Source: Bifidobacterium sp. WK041_4_12
GTDB lineage: Bacteria; Actinomycetota; Actinomycetes; Actinomycetales; Bifidobacteriaceae
Length of the DNA: 64,000 nucleotides
Assembly (NCBI RefSeq): GCF_041080795.1
Contig: NZ_CP129674.1
Coordinates: 620,001-684,000 of the forward strand
Direction: 5' to 3'
Part shown: positions 24,120-31,656 of the stretch, piece by piece
Layout of the letters: every line of letters starts with the position of its first letter
How positions within the stretch are numbered: position 1 is the first letter of the stretch
Made by a program: the position numbers and the translations under genes
The notes under the pieces: model-generated
What the model saw: only the letters and a program-made list of their open reading frames with translations
What the model was told of the DNA's origin: nothing
Database searches by the model: none

Positions 24120-25318
24120 GTGCAATAGATGAAGTTCTCGCGAAGCACCCAGACACCAGGCAGCGCATGGAGCGGCAATCTTTGAAACAAGCAGCGCTCG
24201 CAGACGGGTCAGCTTCGAATTCGAAGAGAGTGGCAGACCAAAGCGGGCAAATCACCAGCATGCAGACGGTAAAGGTTGCAGCATCGAATCGGGTTGAGGC
24301 CATTCGTCTGGACAGTTTCGATGTGATTGAACTGCATATGCTGGAACCATGGCTGATTCTCGGCATGGGTACCACGCTCTACTGCGGTGACAATGGGATA
24401 GGCAAATCGGCAGCGGCATTGTGGACGGCGGCGAGAGTTACCAGAGGCGCATGCTGGGGTGAACTGCATGAACCGGCGAACGTGCTGCTGCTCTTGACCG
24501 AGGATGCGGCTGGAATCGTCCGGCCAAAGCTCGAAGCGCTGGGCGCCGACATGAGCCGCGTCTATGTCGTCGTATGCATCCAGCCGGGGGAAGCGCCCAC
24601 GGATGGAACCACCTATCTGCGTTTGCCCAAGCAAGGCGGGGAACTCGCGAAGCTGGTAAAGGCCAATGGTATCCGGCTGGTGATTCTCGATGCCCTTGCC
24701 GACTGCTTCGAACACCCCGACACTAACAAGGCTGAAAATGTTGCACCCGTGCTCACGCTCCTTAACCGTCTCAGCTCAAAATATGGCATGGCCGTCATCG
24801 GCATTCACCATACGAACAAGAATCTGATGGGCGGTGCTAAGAACGCCGTTCGTGGCTCCAAGGCATTCACCGACAAAGCACGTCAGGTAGTCAGTTTCGC
24901 CAAGACCGATGAAGGCTATGGCTTTCAGGTCACTAAGACCAACTTTGCGGAAGGCAAACCAGCATGGCGTTACACGCTTGAATCAGCGCCAACCTCGACA
25001 CCCGGCAAGTCAGTCGGCATCATCACCACACCCGTGTCTGACAATGATCTCGATGTTGACAGGATCATGCGGCAATCAGCGAATCTGGAAGATGAACAGC
25101 ATTCAATGGACCGTGAGGTGCTCGACTGGCTCATCGAATATCTGCGCGAAGGCCCTGCTAAGTTCAGTGACATTTTGGCTGCGGCCAAGAAGGAAGGATA
25201 CAGCATAGCGCAGTTGCGCAATGCGCAGCAGCGGTCTTCGAATCCTCACATCGAATCCATTGCCGATCCGACCCATTCGGGACGCGGCCAACGCAGAATA
25301 TGGCAGCTGCCTCAATAG
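24116..25318 (+). CDS. RepA-like AAA ATPase (AAA_25 type)
   Basis: The 400-residue protein resembles hexameric RepA/DnaB-fold helicase-type ATPases of plasmids and satellites. It has a Walker A CGDNGIGKS (about residues 92-100), an LLLLTEDA segment, a Walker B-like LVILDALAD strand, and GMAVIGIHHTNK with the conserved His. The C-terminal ~100 residues look like a winged-helix (VLDWLIEYLREGPAKFSDILAAAKKEGYSIAQLRNA), which could bind DNA. In a plasmid-like context it would unwind the origin; iteron-like TGAACACT repeats follow immediately. Confidence 0.85.
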   Translation: MSAIDEVLAKHPDTRQRMERQSLKQAALADGSASNSKRVADQSGQITSMQTVKVAASNRVEAIRLDSFDVIELHMLEPWLILGMGTTLYCGDNGIGKSAAALWTAARVTRGACWGELHEPANVLLLLTEDAAGIVRPKLEALGADMSRVYVVVCIQPGEAPTDGTTYLRLPKQGGELAKLVKANGIRLVILDALADCFEHPDTNKAENVAPVLTLLNRLSSKYGMAVIGIHHTNKNLMGGAKNAVRGSKAFTDKARQVVSFAKTDEGYGFQVTKTNFAEGKPAWRYTLESAPTSTPGKSVGIITTPVSDNDLDVDRIMRQSANLEDEQHSMDREVLDWLIEYLREGPAKFSDILAAAKKEGYSIAQLRNAQQRSSNPHIESIADPTHSGRGQRRIWQLPQ

Positions 25319-25433
25319 TGTTCGCTCTTCTCTCGATACTCAGATGAACACTAATGAACACAAATCGGGAACCGTTGCGGCAGTAAGCAAGACGATTAGT
25401 AATCAATTAGTGTTCATTTCTGGCATGAACACT
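25317..25433. repeat. iteron-like TGAACACT cluster, candidate origin or operator
   Basis: Five copies of an 8-mer related to TGAACACT occur just after the RepA-like gene: 25317-25324 (reverse, one mismatch), 25345-25352, 25355-25362 (one mismatch), 25409-25416 (reverse) and 25426-25433. The last two form a perfect inverted repeat AGTGTTCAT-N7-ATGAACACT. AT-rich sequence lies between them. This fits an iteron origin or a repressor operator. Confidence 0.55.
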
Positions 25434-25919
25434 GATGTAGGGTTGAGTTTGGCAATCCTCTGCTTGCTATAATCGAATCAGGGCGGTACCGGTAGGCCTT
25501 CATGGCCCGCCGCTACCGTCCCGTTGCATGTTCAATAAGATCATTCTTGCCGACGTGTTCGAAAATGCGAAACCCTCCCACGATGAACCGGGGATCGATT
25601 CCGTATCGAAGAGGGATAACCCTCCACTTGCAACCGGTTATTTCACGGACGTAGAGGATCCCCCGCCGAACGCACTCAACCCACGTTCGTGGAAGGGTCT
25701 GAGACGAATAAGCTGCCACGCATTTCCCTAAACCGAGTCTCGTCCTGACTCACAGGGGTAAAGGGATTCAAAGGCAATCTCACATATCACACACTGTATC
25801 ATGCACAACCATGATGAACCATCTCCCTTCGCGTCGCCGCATCTGGACGGGTTGGACGCTTCGTCTGACCCTGGCTTGCTGCCTCGATTGCGGTGAGCTG
25901 CGGGTGAGTGGCGTGGGAT
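25434..25919. other. gap with no supported gene
   Basis: Short open frames exist on both strands (for example 25513-25719 minus) but none has recognisable sequence or a good start. A GC-rich imperfect inverted repeat spans about 25481-25521. Nothing else is supported. Confidence 0.4.
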
Positions 25920-26372
25920 TCAGATGGTGCCGGGGTCGAAGTCGTCGGCTGTGTCCGTGGCCTCGGTCGTGTCCGTCTCTGGGGTGGCTTGGAGTTCTTC
26001 GAGTTCTCTGGAGCATTCGAGCAGTCGCCGTACCAGTGGCGGCAGGTCGCGCACGGCTGTGCCCTCATCGTTGACGGCATGGCTCAGCCGCGTGATGCAC
26101 ATTCTCAGCAGCGAGGGATAGGAGCCGTCGCCGTCATGGTCATGGCCGTCCGTCTGCGCGTCCTTGCATGGCTCGATGCCGGACGGCACCGTGTCGGCGG
26201 GGTCGCTGGCTTGGGCTGGCGCGATTCGATGCTTGCGTTTCCACATGGTGTCACGGCATTGCTTGCTGCAATAGATCTGGTTGCTGCGCGGATTGTCCAG
26301 CTCGATGCCGCAGGTCGGGCAGGCTTGCATGTCGTCGCCTTGTCTGCGCTCTGTCGTCGGTCTGCGGCTCAT
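25920..26372 (-). CDS. zinc-ribbon/zinc-finger protein, element-encoded
   Basis: A 150-residue protein with an N-terminal C4 motif, MQACPTCGIELDNPRSNQIYCSKQCRD (residues ~15-40), typical of small treble-clef/zinc-ribbon domains, then a basic segment WKRKHR, a linker, a helical middle (RLSHAVNDEGTAVRDLPPLVRRLLECSRELEEL) and an acidic Thr/Asp tail. Likely nucleic-acid binding. Opposite strand to the rest of the element. An overlapping long plus-strand frame is a shadow. The start could also be the internal Met before QACPTC. Three 11-bp direct repeats lie right upstream. Confidence 0.65.
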   Translation of the reverse strand: MSRRPTTERRQGDDMQACPTCGIELDNPRSNQIYCSKQCRDTMWKRKHRIAPAQASDPADTVPSGIEPCKDAQTDGHDHDGDGSYPSLLRMCITRLSHAVNDEGTAVRDLPPLVRRLLECSRELEELQATPETDTTEATDTADDFDPGTI

Positions 26373-26383
26373 ATTCGTAGCCT

Positions 26384-26414
26384 AGTCGATGCCAAGTCGA
26401 TGCCAAGTCGATGC
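26384..26414. repeat. 11-bp tandem repeats upstream of the zinc-finger gene
   Basis: AGTCGATGCCA is repeated in tandem 2.8 times with an 11-bp period, that is one helical turn. The repeats begin 12 bp before the start codon of the minus-strand zinc-finger gene, a position suited to an autoregulatory operator or short iterons. Confidence 0.6.
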
Positions 26415-27041
26415 TCTGGCCGCTTCATTGAATCCCGTCGCACGATGCACGCTGGCCGAACGCCGTTGCAGTCGCCAACGATTCCACCCACAGGCTTGCC
26501 CATGCGTCTTTCGCTGCAACGGCAACGCTCCCACGGCCATGCGCGCAGCAATCTCAGCATGGGGGGTGTCCCCCAGACCGGCAGCGGCCACTACCGCCGG
26601 ATAGATGAAAAAAATGCGTGCCGGGTTCAAAACATTTGAAGACGATTCGTTTTTTTGAACCCCACACGTTTAGCGATGGCTTTGCACAGCCGTTCGATTG
26701 GCACGTAGCTGGTTCATTGGAGAAGCATGAGCGGGTCAGGGACAATCCCCGATTCATGTTCCAGTCCCATGGCTGGTCACGGGGGATCCAAGACCCGCTA
26801 TGGGTTCAGCAAAGCAGAAAGGTGAATGCGAAATCGTGGGACCGTCTGCCATATCCATCGATGATAGGATTGACAGCGCAGAATTCCGCGTGGGCCCCTC
26901 ACCTCTATAAGCTCAAGACGAAGCCCGGTCTGGGGATTACGTTCACGGAAATCCGTTCGTCTTAGCAACCCTTCCACATCTGATCTCCAAGTCTGATCTG
27001 GAAGGGTTACGCTTGCCTGTTCCCATTGCCTGACAGGAAAG
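26415..27041. other. region without supported gene
   Basis: Apart from the dispersed repeat at 26559-26665 nothing is recognised. A 115-codon frame at 26618-26965 on the plus strand has no family resemblance, and its start lies inside the repeat. Confidence 0.4.
26559..26665. repeat. ~105-bp dispersed repeat, copy A
   Basis: Begins ATGGGGGGTGTCCC and ends TTTTTTTGAACCCCAC; the 104-107 bp recur at 54271-54374 with scattered substitutions and a few indels. The stretch TTCAAAACATTTGAAGACGATTCG is among the identical parts. Its presence in the element and beside a second element's right-end remnant indicates that it is an element component. Confidence 0.8.
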
Positions 27042-27324
27042 ATGGCCATGAGCATAGACAAGCAGGCAATGGCATTGTTTCCAGCGCTCAAGCTCGAAGT
27101 AGCCCATGTGATGACATCAGGACAGCTTCGAGCCGCAGAAATATCGCTGAACGCAGGAGAAGGGCCATGAGGCTCTTAAGTGGCTGCTCGACTTCTGCGA
27201 TGACCCACAGGTGCAGTTACCGCATGAATTGGTCAGCCTCATCGCGGACTGTCTTGAAGCGGAAGACAAGAAAGAGTATGCAGCAATACTAGCCCGGCAC
27301 CTCAAGGAACATGGGCGTGGGTAA
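27042..27324 (+). pseudogene. frameshifted small gene of unknown function
   Basis: ATG 27042 opens MAMSIDKQAMALFPALKLEVAHVMTSGQLRAAEISLNAGEG and stops early. Shifting frame at the GGG run 27162-27164 continues HEALKWLLDFCDDPQVQLPHELVSLIADCLEAEDKKEYAAILARHLKEHGRG to a TAA at 27322-27324. Removing one G restores a 93-residue protein-like sequence. The reading is thus a recent one-base insertion (or a sequencing error). The function is not recognised; GACAGGAAAG precedes the start. Confidence 0.65.
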
Positions 27325-28809
27325 CGAGATGCAGATGATTGTGAACGGGATCAACAACAAGTCCATGCGAGTATTCGACTGCTAGGGCATGGTCGAAGCA
27401 TTGACCATCGAGCTGCTGGCATCAAACCACACAACAACAGTGCTGCACTTAATAAGTAGACATATGCTAAGTCATACACCCTCAACCCAGCTTCTCGCGA
27501 AGATCAGGGGTAAAGGGGCATCCTTGGCAGCGGCATCACCCTATCGAACATTGACGCACCGCTCAGGCGAACATGGCCCCACGGGGGCATGCCCCCACCC
27601 CGTGATTGGGGCTACCTCGGGTGCAGCGCCGTTCTCTCTCCACACAATTTCCAAAACGTCGAAGCGTCACCCGAAGCCACCGGGCGAACCACTCTCAGCC
27701 CTTGCGGGACAACGGATTGAGCAGTCGTGCGTAAGCACTGAAAAACGTCGCCAATCCGACTCCATCTAACGAGGCGATGGAAACCAGCACGACAGACATG
27801 CCGGAAATGTTGAAACAACGCCATCCAGAGGCACATCGCAATCGCCACGAAAGGAAGCAACCGAAGTTGTGCGCATGCCCACAACCGTTCAAGGCTATCC
27901 ACACTCCAACAACCCCAGCTCACACGCTCAACCATAATCGGCGCTCGCAGGCAGGCGATTCGCGAGCATAACCATGACCCCTCAGCGAACGCCCATGCAG
28001 CATCGCTCAAGCCTCACCGTGTGACTGTGGCATCATCGAGAACCCAGAGACAAGACCCACACCCAGCAGGGGAACAAATTCGCGACAGTCTCGCTACAAT
28101 CCAGCGATGGTTGCCATGGCTGCGTATCTTGCTACCGTCCATGCAGCAGTCAGGCGGAACCAGCGAGCGCACCGAACGCACCGAGCGCGCCGAGCGATGG
28201 AACAACCGTCCGTCTTGTCATTGATCTGGGCTGGTCATACCATCGCCGCATCAGCAAACTTCAAGAGAACCGAATTCATCCGCGCATATCGCTTCAAGAC
28301 CCAGCGGGGTACCCCCCTCCCCGCCCGGCAAGGCTCCCCCCGGTGCATAGCGCCAAGGTATCCCCCCGACTCAGATAGATTGTTGCTATTGGCACGTATC
28401 GGGCAGCTCTCCAATGAATGGCCGCAATGCTCAAGATCGAGGCTGCACATCACCGTGATGGCCGAAGGAGAAGAACCGGCTTCTTTGTCATGTACTTTCA
28501 GGTGATGAATGCCGATCTGCTGCTAGGTAGGGCAACCGACCTTTGAATTGGTCGAGATAAGCGAGCCGAAGTATATGCGAGCAATCCGACCCTAAACCTA
28601 GCCCTCGGCTATGGGTTTGCGGGGTAAAGGGCGGTTCTCGCAAATACCGCTGGCCTCATCGTATAGTATTGTGCATCAGAGAACAAAGCCGTGTGAGTCC
28701 TTGAACAAGGGCGAAAATACCTCTCTTAGGTGGTAAACAAGGTGGTAGCAGGATTGGGTGGTTGCTCTGACCTCAATGTTTTCAATGATTTCTAGAGCTA
28801 AATGCGGTT
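27325..28809. other. decayed right half of the integrative element
   Basis: No gene is supported over nearly 1.5 kb. Short frames on both strands lack recognisable sequence. A frame with an in-frame TAG begins at 27311 (MGVGNEMQMIVNGINNK...), overlapping the pseudogene end, and may be another broken gene. The last ~110 bp carry the terminal inverted 14-mer and a right-end segment that recurs at 55126-55192. Confidence 0.45.
28729..28742. repeat. right copy of terminal inverted 14-mer
   Basis: GGTGGTAAACAAGG, exact reverse complement of 21008-21021. Directly followed by TGGTAGCAGG, which repeats part of the motif. Confidence 0.5.
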
Positions 28810-28869
28810 TCTCTCTTCAACCGCTCTCAAGGGTTTTGAGCTTCGGCTCAAAGCCCTTTTTTCATGCCG
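28810..28869 (+). repeat. attR direct repeat
   Basis: An exact 60-bp copy of 20820-20879 comprising the tRNA-Ser 3' end (CTCTCTTCAACCG) and its terminator. It marks the right boundary of the element. Confidence 0.92.
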
Positions 28870-28994
28870 AAACCCCAATGTTTTCAAGGGCTGAGCATTG
28901 ATGACACCCTTTTCGCTGCAAGCTCTCGCTGTCGTCAGACCATGTCATGCCTATACCCTTGCCGTGCCCAGACAACACGGTGCCCATACTGAAG

Positions 28995-30080
28995 TCACGA
29001 GGTAAACAGTGCGCCTTCGAATGCAGGATAGCCAAGTTTCAGCGCCTGATAAACGCGCAGGGTCGCGAGTTCAGCCACTCTTCTCAGAGCCTTCTCGCGC
29101 GATGTGGCCTCTGCACTGGCTTGAGCAGAGCTAGAACTGCCAGTTTCGCTCAAACCGGCTCCTGCTTTACCATCGGAGTTCGAGGTCATCGCCATGACTT
29201 CCGCGCGAGCCGCATTCATCAGCACGACAGAGCTTGTGGGAGCGCTCAATCCTGTTGAGGGGTCGGTTATCGTTTGAGTGTGTTCGAGGAGGTTACCAAC
29301 CGAATAGACCTTTTCGCGTGGATCAGCTGCGTCGGGATGAAGCGAAACGAAAATCTGAGCCACCGATTTCTGATTGTCACTCAGCGACAACAGATAGGTA
29401 TCGTTGTTATTCTTTGCCGCGAGAATCTCAAGAGCAAAAGCCGAGCGGTCTTCGGCAAGGGCAATCGCTGAAGACTGAGTCTGCTGTATCTCGGAAGCTG
29501 CAAGACCTTGATCGGCGAGTTCATGCAGATTCAGACCGTCCTGAGCGATACTCGAATGAGGGGAGAGCGCAGTTTCTTGCTGTCCCGAGAGCAGATACGC
29601 TCGATATCCCGCAAGTGCGCTTGCAAATGTGCCCTCCGCGAACCGTCCTGAGCAATATTGGGCGACGTTCAGCCAATCGTTCTGAGCTCGCTGAGCAGCG
29701 AAGAGCCGCAGTTGTGAGGTCAAGTCCGAGGTCGATTCGGAATCAGTCTGCGTGGCTGATTGCTGGGCGAGTTCGCAGGGGCTGAGCACATCCTCGCCCT
29801 CTTCGCGGCCTGTCAGCCGGAAACCATCAGAAAAGCTTGGCGAACAGCCCGAGCTGAGCAGCAGTGCGGTGCATGCGAGAGCAGCCAACGCAAAGTTGAA
29901 GCAATGATGTGCAGCGAGACGTCCGAAGCCTTGTACTGAACGATGTGCAGCATGACTATCGTGAAGCCGCGTCCGATGCGAGCAATGATCTTCGCAATGA
30001 TCTTCGTAACGATGCAAATACGGTATGTTCAGCCGTCGGTAATGACGGTGACCGTTCCGCCCTCGCTGAAGTGTCTGCAT
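28995..30080 (-). CDS. putative lipoprotein
   Basis: An extracytoplasmic protein of unknown function. A hydrophobic stretch FNFALAALACTALLLSSGC ends in a lipobox (LSSGC), so Cys would be lipidated and the mature ~280 residues exposed outside the membrane. The open frame begins 361 codons from the stop, but the first ~70 residues (His/Arg-rich) before the signal peptide are unlikely to be translated; a TTG or other start nearer the hydrophobic segment is probable, so the 5' end is uncertain. The mature part is Ala/Ser/Gln-rich and helical. Divergent from nusA. Confidence 0.7.
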   Translation of the reverse strand: MQTLQRGRNGHRHYRRLNIPYLHRYEDHCEDHCSHRTRLHDSHAAHRSVQGFGRLAAHHCFNFALAALACTALLLSSGCSPSFSDGFRLTGREEGEDVLSPCELAQQSATQTDSESTSDLTSQLRLFAAQRAQNDWLNVAQYCSGRFAEGTFASALAGYRAYLLSGQQETALSPHSSIAQDGLNLHELADQGLAASEIQQTQSSAIALAEDRSAFALEILAAKNNNDTYLLSLSDNQKSVAQIFVSLHPDAADPREKVYSVGNLLEHTQTITDPSTGLSAPTSSVVLMNAARAEVMAMTSNSDGKAGAGLSETGSSSSAQASAEATSREKALRRVAELATLRVYQALKLGYPAFEGALFTS

Positions 30081-30155
30081 GAATCGTTAGAGTAGTCTGG
30101 AACGCAGACCATACGGGCAGGGAGTCCGTTTTATAACTTCATAGGAGGTCTAGCA

Positions 30156-31448
30156 ATGGAACTTGACCTAACTGGAATCCATCAGTTGGCAGCTGAGCAG
30201 GGCATAGACACCGAAACTCTTGATGAAGCATTGGCTGAGGCCTTGCGTCAGGCATATTTGAAAACTCCACACGCGGCAAAGCATGCCCGTGTTGAGATTG
30301 ACGATCGGGCTGGAACATTCACCGTATGGGCCCAGGACGAGATCAGTGAACCAGAGCCGGCAAACGATGCATCGGAGAAATCTGCGGCCACAGTTGACAA
30401 TGGTGCTTCTGCTGAAGCCACTTCCGGTATGGCTGAGAGTGCCGAACCGCAAACGTCCGATACCGCCCACACGCCAACTGCCGCCGAAAGCTCCGAAAGC
30501 TCCGACACCACGGCACATTCTGACGCTGCTGTGACTCCAGAAACCTCGAGCGCGACACCGACAGCATCTCCAGCGACGGTATCCCATGAACGCAGCCACG
30601 CGGCATTTGGACCCTACGCACGCGAGAATCGTCCGGTCATCCGTCTTGGAGAAGAATACGACGATACGCCACATAACTTCGGACGACTTGCCGCTGCAAC
30701 CGCACGCCAGGTCATTTCGCAGCTTTTCAGAGACGCAGAAGACAACAAGATTTTCGGCGCGTTCTCAGGTCAGAAGGGGAAGCTCGTCACAGGCATCATC
30801 CAGCAGGATGCCAACGATCCGAGCAACGTTCACGTAGCGGTTGGCGACACCGAGGCGTTGCTGCCACGACGCGAACAGATTCCTGGAGAACGCTATCACC
30901 ACGGTGAGCGCATACGCGTCTATGTCGTCAATGTTGCACGCGGCTTGAAAGGACCCGAAATCATCGTGTCCCGCTCGCACCCTGAACTGGTGCGTCGCCT
31001 TTTCGAACGCGAAGTTCCTGAACTCGTATCCGGTGCAGTATCTATCATGGCCATCGCACGCGAGGCTGGTGCGCGTACAAAGATTGCGGTTCGTGCGAAT
31101 ACGCAGGGAGTCAACCCCAAGGGTGCCTTGATTGGTCCCGGAGGCGCACGAGTTCGCGCTGTCATGGAGAATCTTGGACCTGAAAAGATCGACATTGTCG
31201 ATTGGTCGGCTGATCCAGCAAAGTTCGTTGCTGGAGCGCTTTCTCCTGCGGTTGCAACGCAGGTTAACGTCATCAGCGAAAAAAACAAGACTGCAATTGC
31301 GTTCATTCACGATGACCAGCTATCCTTGGCAATTGGCAAGGAAGGGCAGAATGCCCGACTTTCTGCCAAACTTACCGGTTGGAAGATTGGAATCGAATCA
31401 GCCGAGGCACATGCGCAACAGGAGTCATCTCAGAGCGCTGAAAAATAG
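30156..31448 (+). CDS. nusA: transcription termination/antitermination factor NusA with low-complexity insertion
   Basis: NusA binds RNA polymerase and nascent RNA to control pausing, termination and rRNA antitermination. The 430-residue product has the N-terminal domain start (MELDLTGIHQLAAEQGIDTETLDEALAEALRQAYLK), S1 domain (FSGQKGKLVTGIIQQD...VAVGDTEALLPRREQIPGE) and two KH domains (VNPKGALIGPGGARVRAVMENLG; LAIGKEGQNARLSAKLTGWKIGI). Between about residues 63 and 145 lies a Ser/Thr/Ala/Glu-rich segment inside the N-terminal domain, which is unusual. GGAGGT precedes ATG 30156. rimP is not next to it. Confidence 0.95.
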   Translation: MELDLTGIHQLAAEQGIDTETLDEALAEALRQAYLKTPHAAKHARVEIDDRAGTFTVWAQDEISEPEPANDASEKSAATVDNGASAEATSGMAESAEPQTSDTAHTPTAAESSESSDTTAHSDAAVTPETSSATPTASPATVSHERSHAAFGPYARENRPVIRLGEEYDDTPHNFGRLAAATARQVISQLFRDAEDNKIFGAFSGQKGKLVTGIIQQDANDPSNVHVAVGDTEALLPRREQIPGERYHHGERIRVYVVNVARGLKGPEIIVSRSHPELVRRLFEREVPELVSGAVSIMAIAREAGARTKIAVRANTQGVNPKGALIGPGGARVRAVMENLGPEKIDIVDWSADPAKFVAGALSPAVATQVNVISEKNKTAIAFIHDDQLSLAIGKEGQNARLSAKLTGWKIGIESAEAHAQQESSQSAEK

Positions 31449-31656
31449 TCACGCTTTCAGGCGCGCTCACACGTAGAGCACATCCATAGAGTCGAGTATG
31501 CTTAACTCGGTATCCGAGTGGGGGTGCAAGACGCGCCCGATTCGGCTTAAGAGACGAGGTAACACGATCATGGTCGCACGATGAGACAGGATATGTTCGC
31601 CGTCATGGATGAGTGACCGCGCCGGTCATATGCGCGGTCTGGAATAGGAGATATTG

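Larger units (their letters stand above)
20820..28869 (+). mobile_element. integrative element at tRNA-Ser, ~8 kb
   Basis: Bounded by 60-bp direct repeats. It carries, from the tRNA side: tyrosine integrase, an orphan protein, an HTH excisionase-like protein, a small unknown protein, a RepA-like AAA ATPase, iteron-like repeats, a minus-strand zinc-finger protein and a decayed right half with a frameshifted gene. No conjugation, relaxase or virion gene is recognised, so it resembles an integrated plasmid-like or satellite-like element that would need outside help to move between cells. Confidence 0.85.

Noticed and set aside
25908..26639. 243-codon plus-strand open frame in the integrative element
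   Set aside because: It overlaps the minus-strand gene with a clear CxxC...CxxxC zinc motif; its own translation is low-complexity and has no recognisable domain.
27311..27480. Possible phage antirepressor-like (BRO-N) start MGVGNEMQMIVNGINNKSMRVFD
   Set aside because: Interrupted by an in-frame TAG and the similarity is too slight to name a family.
27583..27596. Perfect palindrome GGGGGCATGCCCCC
   Set aside because: Short, GC-rich and within a decayed region; could be chance and lacks a T-tract or nearby gene.
28310..28375. Clusters of C6/G6 runs suggesting a G-quadruplex on the minus strand
   Set aside because: Loops between runs are long and irregular; no gene or regulatory context supports a role.
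28107..28505. 132-codon plus-strand frame near the right end of the element
   Set aside because: Composition is repetitive Arg/Thr/Ala, no start signal and no domain; treated as non-coding.
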